Of a DNA stretch of 64,000 bases, positions 13,949 through 27,667 are shown in pieces. Under the pieces are notes generated by a model. The model did not search any database. It was not told the DNA's origin and was given only the letters and a program-made list of their open reading frames with translations. Position 1 is the first letter of the stretch. Every line of letters begins with the position of its first letter. Made by a program: the position numbers and the translations under genes. The stretch spans positions 24,869,116 through 24,933,115 of the forward strand of contig CM032668.1 in NCBI GenBank assembly GCA_019095985.1, given 5' to 3'. The stretch comes from Streblospio benedicti. Lineage: Eukaryota > Annelida > Polychaeta > Spionida > Spionidae.

Positions 13949-15832
13949 GACCCCCATACTGAATACTTGGTACTTGTTGATGCCCGCCAATACCCGCCGA
14001 TACCTGCCAATACGTGAACGGTCGTATGTGTAGCTTATAATGTATGTGACATCGGTCAAAAGTTAACACACCATCACATATGCAATAGATGGGCGAGGTT
14101 AAAGTATATACGAAAGCCTCAGGGAAGATGATATCACACTTCACACTTATTTTTCATCCAAATGAATTATCTGTGAACAACGGCCCCAGAGGAGACACGT
14201 CACAGTTCACACTCAACACTTCATACATAAAAGTTCCCACTTCACAGTTCATACTTCACAGTTTACTTTGTACTGGTTTAAATTTTGTTTGTGAATTCCG
14301 CTATTCAAGCAGTGGAAAGCAAATTAGGACTACTGCTCAGTCGAAAACGTCATCTATTGCTATCCCTTTTACAGCATGGAATCACAACACACGACACATT
14401 GGGAGCGACTGTGTTCCACAAATGACATACGTGCCGCGTACCATCACGTTGCAATCACTACAGATACTAACTTGTGTACAAATAGAAGGCATGTCCCAAA
14501 CGAAGGCTGTCTTTTATTGTTGTATGTTCATTCCTTGTGCGAGAGAAGTTAATATGTCCTCTTCGTTCAACGTAGAATCTAAATTGATGTGAATGTACAG
14601 CTGGAAGATATTAAATGCATGTGGACTTTGCATGCCTCGTTCCTCTTCGTGTGAACGAGATAATCTAGAGAAAGATTGGGGGTTAAAGGTTAGATGGTCA
14701 TTTCATGCCCAGTAAATGTATGTTTTGAAAAACACCATTATAAAATGTCCTCAAACTTAGCTTGAATCACAACAAATATAACTAGAGAGCGAGTAGTGAG
14801 AATCCAAGAGAAAGTGGTTTTAAGATACTGCCGTTAACAATATACGTGGCTTTAAGAAGAAAACTAATTGAATATAAAACTGCACACACATAAATACTAA
14901 AAGAGAATGACAAATTGACATGGTGCTGGTTATATGTATCACGGCGTCACGACAATTCGCTGCCCACTTGTTATTAAGAATACTTAAACTATAAGAAAGA
15001 TAGCTGTAGAACTTGTCGTGAGCTGGAAATAGAATACGTTTTGAGTGATGATATGAGGAGTTACACAAAGTTACACAAAGTAAATTTATCAGGAGAGATC
15101 TTCTGAATTGCGCACTTGTTCAGGTGACGAAGGCCGAGTTTCAAAAGGGGACATTAGATACGAGCAGTGAGCGGGGACGAGCGCTCACATCAAAGCCACA
15201 CACTCGCCGGCAGGGCTGGGGATAAAGTGCTGTCTCGTTTAGATGCTTATCGAAGGTACTTCAAAGAGGTTAAAACGGACAAGGAGAACTATTATATTAC
15301 GATCATGCCAACTGTACAGACATTTAAACAATGAATAAATCTCAGGGCAAAACATAATAGCACTAATTAAACACAGCTTTTCACAAGTAAAAAATAAAAA
15401 CCAAGTCACTTTTGTCACTTAAATTTACATTCTGAGTACTTCTGTACATAGGCAGATGTAGACCCTCGTTTTCACTCCAAAATTTCATGTACATGTTATA
15501 TACAGTGTCTTTGACATGTCCGTCACGAGCTTTCACGTTTACGAAACGTATGAAATGCAGTGTAGGTTGCCTCCCAACCCCCTTTCCCACAAACCTGGAT
15601 CTGTTAGTACTGTATAACATTGTACATGTATATGTTTTAATGATGATGATTTGGTTAACAAGTGAGCCGCACAATAACCACGGAGATGTGACAGATTCAT
15701 CATGTGTGACCCCACGTGTCGGTTTAGTCCCAGTGTCAGCAAATACCAATACTAACGACTTTTACAAACGTGAGTCTGCATTATAATAATTGTCAAAACT
15801 CATTTACTTGCTTGCTAGCTTGCTCACTCGCT

Positions 15833-15893
15833 TCCTTCCTCCCTCCCTCCCTCCATCCCTCCCTCCATCCCTCCCTTCCTTCTTTCCTTCCTC

Positions 15894-15971
<78 letters not shown>

Positions 15972-15972
15972 C
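15833..15972. repeat. (CCCT/CCTT)n then (ACTT)n microsatellite
   Basis: Imperfect CCTT/CCCT units to about 15889, then ~20 ACTT units to 15972. The overlapping reading frames consist of repeat only. Confidence 0.95.
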
Positions 15973-16564
15973 TGGGTGTACAAGCTCATTTCCTATACAC
16001 ATACACGGCAAAATCTCTATGGGATTATATTATATTTGCAAAAGCAATAGAATGCACACGAATAGGAAACTACATGTATATATGGATTATCATGGTCACA
16101 CTTTTATTTCAGCTCGTTGCAATTCAAAACCGTAAATCGTGTGGTTAGCAGACAGTGGATTGCCGCATTACCGCGCCTCATGCATTTTACCTCACATCTG
16201 TCATATTGTTCGAGGGCAAAGCTGTAAGCAAAAATATTCCTTGAAAGGAAGAGACGATGTTTGACATGGTTTCAGAAAAGTGAAAGGCACATGTCCAAGT
16301 GGGCATGGCATCACCGACGAACTAGTCCATAGATTTGAGATAGCTTGTTTCAGAATTTCATTTTTAGAAGCGAATGCATCTGTGTAGGCCTATACGCATT
16401 GCATGTCCCTCCACAAATAGAAAAAAGAGAAAAGAATAAGAAGAAAGTTGGTTATGTTAAGATTCTCCACCCACCTCCCTCCCACGAGAATGAACACTGT
16501 TTTCTTCAAATGTACGGGACGTTTTAACGTGATAATCGTTTATAGAGAACGCAAATATACATGC

Positions 16565-16734
16565 ATACTTAACTAAGCACTTATTGTGAAAAATATCATC
16601 GGGTGTGTGTAGTGCAGTTCATCTGTTTTCTAAAAGGTTATAAATATATGATTGTACTCTGTTTCATTGACAGCAAACAAGTGCTTTGCATTTGCCAATA
16701 ATTTATTAATGTTTGATCAACTATTTGGTGAGTG
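16565..16734 (+). repeat. 170-bp direct repeat, copy 1 (partner 17755-17917)
   Basis: From ATACTTAACTAA to TTTGATCAACTAT. The second half (ATTGACAGCAAACAAGTGCT and onward) is unchanged between copies, while the first half differs. The copies are 1.19 kb apart in the same orientation. Non-coding; could be independent insertions or the ends of a composite element. Confidence 0.8.
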
Positions 16735-16767
16735 TAAAGATATGGTGTTTACAGCATTTTATTTTTT

Positions 16768-16855
16768 AGCACCCTTGTCCTGACGACACTTGCCCACGTC
16801 CTGACAGCACCACCACCCACCCTGAAAGCAACCTGACAGCATCCCCATACACACA
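16768..16855. repeat. Small minisatellite, reverse complement of the 38.4-kb array
   Basis: Three to four units of CCTGACAGCACC-type sequence. It starts just right of the 170-bp direct repeat copy at 16565-16734. Confidence 0.65.
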
Positions 16856-17754
16856 ACATCCAAGATCAAGCCAAGGCGTCATTCATTGAAAGACAGTTTT
16901 TTGACTATATAAACATGGCAGGGTGACCATCCTCTGTAATTGCCAGTGAAAATCAAAGGCATTGTGATTTCCCCCAGAACATTGGCTATAAGTATTCTTA
17001 TTAAGAGAGTACAAACTACAAACACATATATAATGTTAACACACTGCACTAACTACACAGCAAACACAAGCATCAAGTATGATTGATTGGCGGAGGTTTT
17101 CAGATCCATATATCAACAGTCGATGATTAAAAGAAAGTCAAGACTTATTAAGTCATTGATAACTGCAAACGCACTTGCCATCTAATATGGAAAAGCTATG
17201 GGATGAAAAATTGGTGTCTATAGTAATGGGAACATACTGGTCTCCATGGCACAGATATTCTCACACACTTCAGTAGAATATCCATATTAAGACTGCCCAA
17301 GGACTGGCGTCAAGTGATTTCATATAGGGGTGGTCTCTTTAGGGACGTTTGCAATGGTCTTTTTATGAAGACTTGGCACTGTTATAAATCATCTTGTAAT
17401 AGAGGTGATGTATCTATAGAAGTGGTCTTCATTAAGGGTTCTAATGTACACATACCATGTAGCCCAATTGGCAAAGTGGTGATAATCCCTAGTGTTTGAA
17501 CCCATGTGACGCCTTTGGAGTCTTTATGACATTACGCTACTACACATGACGCTGTCATGGCTGCCACTGTCTGCTATTTTTGGTATGAAACCGCTAATTA
17601 ACAACCATCAGGGCCATCTTGAAGATAAAAAACATATTCGTGCAAAACTACACAGTACCATGAACGATCTCCTGTAGTCAGATGGCGTCCAGCTAGTCAA
17701 GTTAAAAAGGAGATAGCCGAACAAAGTCCAAAAATTAGCGTATTAATATATAGG

Positions 17755-17917
17755 ATACTTAACTAACCACGTATTGTGAAATGATATCATTGGAAGGGGG
17801 GGTAGTACAGTTCATCTGTTTTCTAAGAGGTTATAAATATATGATAGTACTCTGTTTCATTGACAGCAAACAAGTGCTTTGCATTTGCCAATAATTTATT
17901 AATGTTTGATCAACTAT
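17755..17917 (+). repeat. Direct repeat, copy 2 (partner 16565-16734)
   Basis: Same limits and orientation as copy 1. The 1.0 kb between the copies has no recognised gene. Confidence 0.8.
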
Positions 17918-18001
17918 ATGTGTATTGCAGAATGCCAAGTATAAGCATGATATAATGGTGATTGAGACTAATAGTCCATATACAAGCATCCATCAATACA
18001 A

Positions 18002-18129
18002 CTAGATCAAAAGTGCTCTGAGAGCACAGTGTCGTTAGAATAATGTTGGCTCATGGGCAATAAGAGACAAACAAACATCCACAGTTAGTTACAAACGAAA
18101 CAACCACAAGGCAGCTGAAGCGGCGCAGT
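18002..18129 (-). mobile_element. Helitron/Helentron-like element, minimal 128-bp copy
   Basis: Reverse orientation: CTAG (18002-18005), the hairpin GTGCTC-TGA-GAGCAC (plus-strand reading), GTGTCGTTAGAATAATGTTG, then directly TACAAACGAA and CAAGGCAGCTGAAGCGGCGC from the left end. Both ends are present while nearly all of the interior is gone. Confidence 0.6.
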
Positions 18130-21100
18130 TATGGAAACAATAGCTGGTCCAGTTGAAAGCTCCCGTAAATTGTCGCCCGATGTCGGTAATATTCATAACG
18201 TCGCTAAAATCTAACGCATCTTAAGAGAATACGTGAATATGATAGTCTGGTTATTGTGAACCACTACTTTTTAAATCAACTTGTTTCATCCCTACGTAGC
18301 ATGTAAAATGAAAACATTACCAAGTTCGTCAGCCGTTAACATTTGAGACTAACATTGGGAATGGGGTAGCCCGCTAGAGCCCAGCTGCATATTCCAATTT
18401 TGAAAAAGAGGCCTTCATAAATTAATTATTTCAAATAAATCTAACCAAATAACAATCATAAAACCTCAGTATAACGGATACACACATTCGGATAATCAGA
18501 TATTCACGAATATTTGATGATTGGATATTCGAAAATTTTAACACTATTTCAAAGTCATAAAATGAATAACTAAATCAAGTCATGATTTGTACACTATAGT
18601 AAATTCCAATTGATTTCTACTATAACTTGTACACTGCTACTTTTTTACAGACAAAAACGTGCATTATATACACCATGAAACAGATCATGGGTGATGGTTG
18701 TGTACTTATTACTCCAATGTCTTATAAGAGCCAATTGTTATGTACACCTTGTGAGTGCAACTTGACCATTAATTAACGCTATGTACAAAAGCACACAAGG
18801 GAACATACTGGTATGTATATGATAAGACAAATATGAAAATCGCTTGAAATGTGTGCTTACAAAGAGAAAGTTTAGTTTGGGGCCTGGTGGCGTGGTCTGG
18901 CAGCATCTGCGCGGACACGACCGTGATGGACGCTTGGGTCGTAACGAGGCTGTCCCCGCCGCCGGAAGTCTGCGTGATTGACAGCCGCAGTGGCCTACAG
19001 TATACTATATCCCTACATGATTTTGTAAGCACTTTTTTGGTACTGTATATCCAAATGGGTGTAGAATAAATACAATCATCAGTGTTTATACACAGAATTT
19101 TATGTCCTATGTATTGTTCTCGTCTATGAAGGATCAAAGATGCTATTGGTCATAATAAACGGATATTTAACAGCAATAATGTTTGACTGGTGCACATGCT
19201 GCAGTATCCATGGTAGAGTGATCCCTCGCCATAAATAAACAAAATGGTCTGCTATAGCAGTGGTGCATAATCTGCATACAGAGAGTTACGGTCCACGCCT
19301 GTTAACATACGCCCCGGTGCGGCACGCCCATGCACCCTGCAGCCACGGCCGGCGTCCCTGTAACCATGATGGAACATGACCGACACGTCGCCCCTCGTGT
19401 ATGTAATCTGGCGTTATGCATTTTCCCCCGAAGTTCACTTTTCTCTGACCAATACGTATCATTCCGCAAACACGTGCTAATTTGGCGGGACACGCACCAA
19501 TAGTGTTAGCGTTGACCGATGGGTGGCGCGCCGGTCGAGACCCGACGACGCAGATGAGAAAAGTGGTCAAAGCTGTATAGATTTTTTTAGATTTAACAGC
19601 ATTTATTAAGAATATTTACAAAATGCAGTAAAAGACCCTTTGTTACGGGTTTCAATAAAATAAGATCAAGTAGTATAAATAAGAGTATAAATAGAGTAAT
19701 AAAATAATATCATATTAGTTACAGAGCACTTCCTAAAATATTGTTTCTTATTTCCCACGCCTCTTGAATAAACTTTATAAAACACATATTAAAAACATCA
19801 CTTCTGTCACTTAAAAGGCATTCAGTAATATAAAAATCATTAAATATGTTAAACTCATTGTTATATTTAAAAATATACACCAAGGGAAGACTAGCGGCGG
19901 CGAGGAGGTTGACATGTGACATTGTCGGCGATCTTGCTCCCGGCGAGCGGCCGTGACGGGACCGTAATCACCACCTGTATCAAGACAAGTCAATGTCCAC
20001 ACCTAGGACAGGATCTGGTTCTTTGAAATAGGCTTCTTGTCTCTGAGATATGAAGAATATCAAATTGCAACTAACATCGCAAGCCAGGTCTGTGTACAGT
20101 TACAGTCTGCTCCATCTGAGCATGCCGACCTCACGTACCTCACAAGGCACACCGTGTGCAGGGTCACGCAGGGTGACCTAATTACTGGTGAATCTCTATG
20201 CTCACTTCTTACAGGAGACCGAAATACTCATCGATTTGGTACGCCGCCGCCGCACAAGGCCTCACTCCAGGAAGGACCTAATTCTGATCTGTAGCTCCAG
20301 GAATGACCTGATTAACTACGCCAATGAGGATTCCAAGAATACAAGTAGCTGAGCAGTTATCGGTGTGACCATGGCCTAGATAACCAACAGCTATCACAGC
20401 GGTATCGGTCTCCGTGTGTCATTTGATGAACTGATGAGTATTCTGGTATATGCAGACATCTCGCGACTTAGAAGTTTCCACACGGGTTAAGATTCGAATC
20501 CAGACGTCTAATAAAGATGACCTTGCTGATATGTGGTGGTAAAATTGGTGTCATTGTCGCTGTTCAAATCGTATGGCTAGGTCATTCCCAGCCCACCTAC
20601 AGTGCGGGTATTTGCAAGACTCGGGGCAATACAATTGCATGTTTCTTGAACCCATCCAAGTATCAGCTTGCATAAAATACGAAATAACAAATTTACTTCT
20701 AAACTTGAATTGCAATTGATAGCTCGTCTAACACTGGGGAGATGGAAATAATCTGTTCGGGTATCGGAAGCTGTACTGCCACAGAAGTAGGTCGACCAGT
20801 AATGCAGAATACGCTATTTATCAGATTCCAAATTTAAATCTGCCAAATGTAACCTGATCAATTATTCTATAACTACATCAATAGATGCTGGCAGCCGCTG
20901 ACATGTGCATAATCACATGTAGAAAATAAGTTGGCCATGGATCAAGTCTGTATGTAAATTGTATATGAACCACTGTTCAACAAATTGTCTTTTGAAAGAA
21001 CACCACTGACATATGTCATAGTTGTGGGTGATTTAATGTAGACTGCGATTTTGTCTATTCATTTTGAGTATACTATAACATGTGTTTAACGATTTATAGA

Positions 21101-24100
21101 AATAAAATACCCGCAGAAGTACATTTTTCTAATTGCACTATTACTATCAGTTGAAAATACCCAACTTTCTCACACATTGAACCAACCTTTTAAATGAACT
21201 TGTGTATACACGGTGTAATATTGAGAGTAACTTTTGAAATACCGCTGTAATAAAGCACTGATCAGGTGTTTAACGAATCTTACTGAGACTTATATATGTT
21301 AGCACTAATACGCTATGTTACATTGGAAGTAAACCTACAAAAACTGTGGAATTCGCACTGACACCAATAGTGGCTCAACACCCGGATCACAGGAGCGTAC
21401 ACCAGTCACCTATTATTGATGAAGGCAGATTTTATGCACGCTGTGCACTAGTTTGTCTGACCTTTGTTCAGTGATGCTTCGCTGACCTCAGTAGATTGAC
21501 GCATAAAGTAGAATTCATCAAAATGTTAATGTTTAACGTCTAATGTACATGGATGAAGCATGTGGAAAACATACGTTGTAAAATAGCAGAAACCATAAAT
21601 CTACCGTTGGCAGCCAATGCGTAAACCCGCTCTGATTAGCTGTCCAAGGGTCCCTCCCGAGGTGAGGCCTAAGTGTACACCCCACCTCGCAATTACCCCC
21701 CCCCTCCCACGCGCACACACACTCACAATCACCCCAAGAAAGCGTAATGACACAACACACCTATAAATCGCACAATCCCGTGCGGAGGTTAAATCAGGTT
21801 TGGAAAATGAAGGCGCATCGAATCATTGCTTGAGAAGACGGATGGCGGCGCTCTGATCACGTGACCCGCGCATCCATTACGGTCCCGCTCATCTTGGCCG
21901 CCCGCACGTGTACATTGTGAACAACACAATGCACTCATTGCAAGGTAAAAAATCGAGCAATTAACCCAGCTCCTGGAAAGACAAGCTGGCAATTCTAAAA
22001 GAAAGCCTCCAGAATGCAAAGTATATGGCCAGTCTACGGGTACATGGGGTATGATAATGCAGGTCTCTGGACATTGCAAAGAAGTTGGGCTGCGAACAAT
22101 AAAAATGAGGCAGCCTTGGCGAACAGCTACCAGTCAAGTCCGACGGGAGGTCTTCACTGCATAGCGTGCACATACTCGTGCTGGTGGAGGGGGAGATTGG
22201 CCGCTAGAGGGACCACAGACCCTCTGGCCCAGTCCCACTTGTCGCTAGTTAGCGCATGTTCAGAACATACTCACATCATTCGTTCTAACTGTGTATGCAT
22301 AATCCAAATACGGGACAAATTAACATATTTTTTATCTGTTAAAGCGTAGGAGTGTTATCGCTATAGTCATATCGCACAAGAATGAAAACAAGTTGGGCCT
22401 ACTGCTGACACAGCCACTGGGGACGAGGCTGTGTACATTAAAGTCTCACGCTTGATCACTCATGGGTTGGCAGAAATTCGCCTACCTCTGAATATTGCAT
22501 GTGCTTTGAAGGTTAAAATGTTCTCAAACGAAAGTGTCCTGAGTTCATGTCCAGCAGAGCATATATAAACGGTAGTTATCATTTGATGATATATGCCATC
22601 CATACCTCATGCGCATAGCCTTTCCCCGTTCATTGCAAAGTTATTAGTTAGCGTTTTGGCAACATCGCTTGTGTACATGACGTATCGCAATAATTCACGC
22701 TAGGACAGAACATTCCCATACTCAATGAGCTCATAAATGTCAATAGACAAAAAGTTATTCTAATCGGGCCATTGACATCATGACATTATGCAGGTGTGTC
22801 CAACGCATGACATGTGCCATTAGGAAGTCACACAGACGCTCAGTTCACCAGCTGCCTTATAATTAGTGAGCCTGTATATGAGTATTGAGTACATGTACAC
22901 ACGAACTGTGGGTACGTGGCTGACCGTGCATGCACACACCTTATAGTCTGTAGGCTTTGTAACATTTTTGTTACCTTTTGTATGTCTGTGAAACCAATGT
23001 AATTATTTGTCAAGAACATTGGATCAGAACACAACCATTTTCCCACTCAGATAGAATGCACGATTTATAAACCATGTGAATGCATCTAATTGCTAAATAT
23101 ATGACATGAAAGTTCTAATTCTGATGAGTAGTTCCTTCAACTCTCCATGTTATTTTGCGCCGCTTGTGCTAATAACATGGTGGTACTGAGCCCCCAAGTT
23201 AGGCGGCCTGATGTAATTAGAGGCAGCTGCAGCACTAACAATTACGGCCGCCGGCGCCACATAAATCCCTCATTTGTGGAGGGAAATAGGAGCTTATGGG
23301 GCGCAGTATCGGCACTAAATAAGCGCGCACACGGAGGCAAGGTTGCAGCGCCAGTTATAGATTGTCTGGCCATGGCAATAACCACTTCTATGTCATTCAT
23401 TTCACGGGTGTACACAAGGTAACCACACAAACGGTCCACCCCTAAGGTAGCTGTGTGAACTCACACAGTCAGCCCCACAGCCTGACGCACCAGCATCCAA
23501 GTGAATACAGGCTCACGATTCATAAGGCAGCTGGTAATCTGAGCGTGTGTGTGCCTCTCTGATGTCACATGTCATGCTGTTGGACACACCTGATGTGATG
23601 ACAACGGCGATGGGAAAGAACGGCTAGAAAGACTATACTTTGTACAGAGCGTGTGAATATGAGACTGCCTGAAAGTCAGCCTACCACTACCGTAAAGTCA
23701 AGTGCTCCACAAAAAACACACATAGCAATGAGATAGATAGTTCACGTTTGCATGCTAATTGATTGGAATAAATGAATACACGTACATGCTTACAAATATA
23801 TTGTTATCAAGAAGAGTCCCACATTGAAATTTATTGGCAAACATGCATGCATATATAATATAATATCTCTGAATGATATGATAAAGCTAGGGTAGGAAGA
23901 GTAGTTGGCAAGGACAGTGAGTCCTACACAACGGGGTCCTCACCCCAAGTTACTGCACGCAAATTCCATTTCAACTCTGGCCTTGAGGTGGTAGCTGCCA
24001 GCTTAGGTTTCTAGTTGATTGTCACAACCCACGTTATACGATATATTGTCTAATAAGGAAATTTGCATTGACCCATTTGCCAAAAGTCAAATCATAGAAC

Positions 24101-24940
24101 AACAAAAATAATACAAGTAATTTATTTTCTCGTTTTTTTTTTCAGCTAGGCCCTTGGCCGCGCGTCTACATGGCGAGTGTGCGAGTCAGGCCGTACCTAG
24201 CCACAACTCCAGTCATTTATAGATGGACCATGTTATAAAAGCGTACCCTTTATCAAAGCTATGACCAACACTATCAGAACAATCACAAATCTGAAAATAT
24301 GGTAGCTTCTTTGGATGTTTATATTCCTAACTCTAAGGTAGAGAACAGAGTAATTATAGTATCGCTTGTATCGATCATGTTCTATTGTTATTAACATTTT
24401 TATTTTCTATTCATTCCTTTGTCGTAATCTACATGCAAATTTCATATAATGAGAGGACAGAATGGAACCTAATAGCAAATGCACATAGCACCATATTCGC
24501 ACACAATACGTGTATTTCTCTTTTCATTCCAATACTATGTGAATGTCGATCTCGGTCTATAGCTATCAGCTTAAGGAAAGAAAACAGTCCTAACAACGCC
24601 AAACGAAAACCAAAAGCAAGCTCTCGTAAAGCCACGATTACTCCAGACCGTAAAAGCACACAGTACAAGTCCCTAACATAAATAACAATATCTGGCGGGC
24701 ACTGCCGAACAACTTCATGCATACATTAAGCCTTTTATTCCTATCGAATACAAGCCAAAGAATGCATTACACAAACCGAATCAGAGTTATGACACTTCAC
24801 ACAGGCGAGTGTTTGTTTATACTGAAAGACCCTGATAGAAAGTTGCAGTTAACTTCGTTAACAAGATCGAAGCTCTGCACTGATCAGCTTTTTTGCTGTT
24901 GACTGTACTTAATTGAGTTCCTATATATAAAAGATTATTT
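18130..24940. other. Intergenic, no gene recognised
   Basis: AT-rich DNA with modest GC islands at about 18880-19000, 19310-19560, 21840-21920 and 23190-23350. Short open frames there lack any recognisable domain. Confidence 0.5.
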
Positions 24941-25252
24941 AAGGAAATTTCAGAGACATGCTTGTTAAGTTATTTAAAGGCCGTGGAATCGAACTCACTG
25001 TCTCCTGTTCACACCAGACCAGTCCTATGTGTGTAGACAGGCGCTCTGGCCGACTGAGCTAACCTCTCCTACGGCTTAAAGAAACGTTCATACCTGGCTA
25101 GTATCACAATTGCCCATTAAGCCTTTTGCCGCATTGAAACTATATTTTGGCCTCTTACATCCTTGATCATCTAGTCTCTTTGTCACTGAAACTCTCTATC
25201 ATGTCGAGTGCGCGTGCTACCTGAGGGTAATAGTGTCCTAGGTCACTTTGTT
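24941..25252 (-). repeat. Repeat with embedded tRNA-like sequence, copy 1
   Basis: About 312 bp shared with 25730-26026. The minus strand at 25075-24979 has GGTTAGCTCAGTCGG (box A) and GAGTTCGATTCC (box B), with GCCGT/ACGGC able to pair at the ends; the middle is too long for an ordinary tRNA. The repeat extends ~170 bp beyond the box A side, so it is a duplicated tRNA-derived repeat rather than a simple SINE. Confidence 0.6.
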
Positions 25253-25729
25253 CACAGACTCTGCGAACTTCCATCTCCTCAACAACCGACAACCAGCCGC
25301 ATGGCCATGAGTTAGCTCACTTGATGCTCCCTCCTATGGCTTGACCTTCACCAATCGAGGCAGATGACACAGACATTCACTCGATTCCGAAGGACAACTG
25401 CTGTCGGCTTTGGAGAGAGAGATCAGGAGTTCTGCACTCTCAGTGTGTCAGGATCACGTCTAATCAGGAATTCTCGAGAATTCGTTATGATTCTCACATC
25501 TAGCTACAACCATCCGTCAGATCACAGATACCCAGCTATCTGAGTTCAACATTACCTGGGCAGTAGCCCCCCTCCGCATTATCAGCATACTTGGTCAGCC
25601 CACTGGGCACTTACAGGGAACTTCCCCTTCTCACTATCAGGATACTGGGTCAGCCCAATTTGAGCACTTACGGTGAACTAACCGGCAGCTTCACATAAGC
25701 ACTAAGGTCCACATGTTTTGACCAATTGT

Positions 25730-26026
25730 AAGGGAATTTCAGAGACAGGCCTGTAAATTTAGTTGAAAGGCCGTGGAATCGAACTGCCTGTCTTCTGTTC
25801 ACACCAGACCAGTCATATGTGCGTAGACAGGCGCTCTAGTCCACTGAGCTAACCTCTTGTACGACACGTTCATACTTGGCTAGTATTACAATTGCGCAAT
25901 ACCATTAGGCTTGACACTATTTTTGTCCTCATACATCCTTGATCATCAAGTCTCATTTCCCCTAAAACTCATGTTGAATGCGCTTGGTACCTAAGAGAGG
26001 TCGTCGTGCCCTGGCTCACTTTGTTT
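25730..26026 (-). repeat. Repeat with embedded tRNA-like sequence, copy 2
   Basis: Second, more diverged copy of 24941-25252 in the same orientation, with the tRNA-like part at 25865-25769. The 477 bp between the copies includes two ~58-bp units around 25580 and 25638 (GGTCAGCCCA...GCACTTAC). Confidence 0.6.
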
Positions 26027-26163
26027 ACAATTACAGCGAGACAAGTTTACGGCATGATTTAAAAGATCCCCCCTGCCCCCACCGGACTTCTCCCTGCGCC
26101 CACCGGGCCCGTGTCTGTCCTACGCTGTAGCCGCACTCCGCGGTCGTTCCCTCCCTTCATTGA

Positions 26164-26164
26164 T

Positions 26165-26193
<29 letters not shown>
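26164..26193. repeat. (GCC)n microsatellite in a CpG-rich stretch
   Basis: About ten CCG/GCC units within a GC-rich segment (26060-26220). A poly-Gly or poly-Arg frame on the minus strand is an artefact. Confidence 0.9.
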
Positions 26194-26197
<4 letters not shown>

Positions 26198-26885
26198 TCG
26201 TGTCTTTTCACGCCGATCGCTACTGTTTGCTGAGTAAAGGTTTGTGTGTGACGTAAAAAACGGCGGTGCATATGGGAGAATCACTCCTGACGTCTCCACA
26301 GCAAACATACGCGTTAATTGAACCAGCTATTTTTAATGTCTGTAAAGTGTTGCAGCTTTCTCAACACGTTCGTGCAAAATTCCCACTAACAGTGCCAAAG
26401 TGAAGGTCCTCACACGCTTCATATATATAGCACCTCGCCTACATAACAATTTGTACCATATGCCCCATTCCTTAATAATCATGGAGTCCTTAGTGATTAA
26501 CAAAATATAGTGTTCACATGTTTCAGACAGTATATTATTATATCTCATCCATCAGTGCTGCTCTAGTTGACAATAGTTTCACACCTCCTCGCCTGACATA
26601 TCCGTGTTTCCCACGAGAACTGTCCCAATGACACCCAACGTGTGGCGGGTATGATGTCACCGCACACCCCGACCACCAGAGGGACGCTGAAATAGTGCAT
26701 GTGGCTCGCACACACGGCGGATTGTGGTTGAGTTGTGTGCATCTTGGTACCGTACGTCATAACAATAACACGCCCTAAACGTCACCCTTGACGTGTACAT
26801 ACTATTAAAAAAACGTCATCCACCCCACAGGGTAACACGACCCACACACCTGCTCGCTGTACGTACTCATGATCTGGCACGGGTT

Positions 26886-27137
26886 AAGGGATGATGTACA
26901 TTTTGTCACATTCCGCAAAAGGGGGAGGGGGGGTTTCGGTCAAGTTTTGGAAATTCCACTTTTTTGTGGGTCTAATATTTTATCTCACGCTCTAAAACTT
27001 TTCATATCAGAATTCCACTATTTACTATTTAAATGTTCCATTAAAAAGATAGGCAGCATATTTCACACATTAATTAATATTATGATTTACATTCCTGATA
27101 TATAATAAATATTATTTTATGGCATATATAAGTAATA
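26886..27137 (+). repeat. Interspersed repeat, copy 1 (partner 63729-64000)
   Basis: Begins AAGGGATGATGTACATTTTG and continues with a G-rich run, TTTCGGTCAAGTTTTGGA, TTCCACTTTTTTGTGGGT and an AT-rich end (TTTACATTCCTGATATATAA). Same orientation as its partner. The family was not recognised; it is non-coding. Confidence 0.75.
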
Positions 27138-27667
27138 TTTGCCAGATCACTGTTGGCGGGACGAACGTGAACAGTTTCGAAGAACCGAGGTACATAAAAT
27201 TTAATTAAAAAACAAATAAACAGTGTTGTTGGTTAAAAATTACTTCCCGTGCAATACATAACATGCAGCTCACAGTCCATAATTTAATTAATACCACAAC
27301 TAGATCTATTTGAATTCTAGGGGACACAGATCCTTTATCATTGACATTCACAATATAGAAAGTTTATAAATGGGCCCTCGTAGTTATTAGAGAAATATGG
27401 ACACAAATAAATGCTAAATCTTCTAACAAAACATCACCAGTTTTCAATCTCGTGTCATTATCTGGGTCAACACAAGCCGCACATCGTTAGGAAGGGGCAT
27501 TTGTAGGTCAGCGGGGCCCCATAAGTACATGCAGATAGAGCAAGGCGGCATAGTTGTGAACTTACTGAATTCTGTAGTTTATTGTTCTGAACCTTTAGCT
27601 TTCATTGTAGAATTGGACCTTAAACAAAGACATAGTAAGTAGCTAAGTAGCTAAGATCCACCATCTT

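Noticed and set aside
14089-14592. 167-codon plus-strand frame
   Set aside because: Chance-level length. The N-terminal part overlaps a degenerate TTCACA-rich stretch, and no family resemblance was seen.
17450-17510. tRNA-like words (TAGCCCAATTGGCAAAGTGG, then TTTGAACCC)
   Set aside because: No acceptor or T-stem pairing could be built, and box B is degenerate.
21815-21845. Partial match to miR-137 (ATTGCTTGAGAA)
   Set aside because: Only the central part agrees, the seed differs and no flanking hairpin is seen.
24172-24192. GTGCGAGTCAGGCCGT resembling the 3' UTR of the Penelope-like remnant at the window start
   Set aside because: Only ~16 bp agree, with no similarity on either side; not enough to call another copy.
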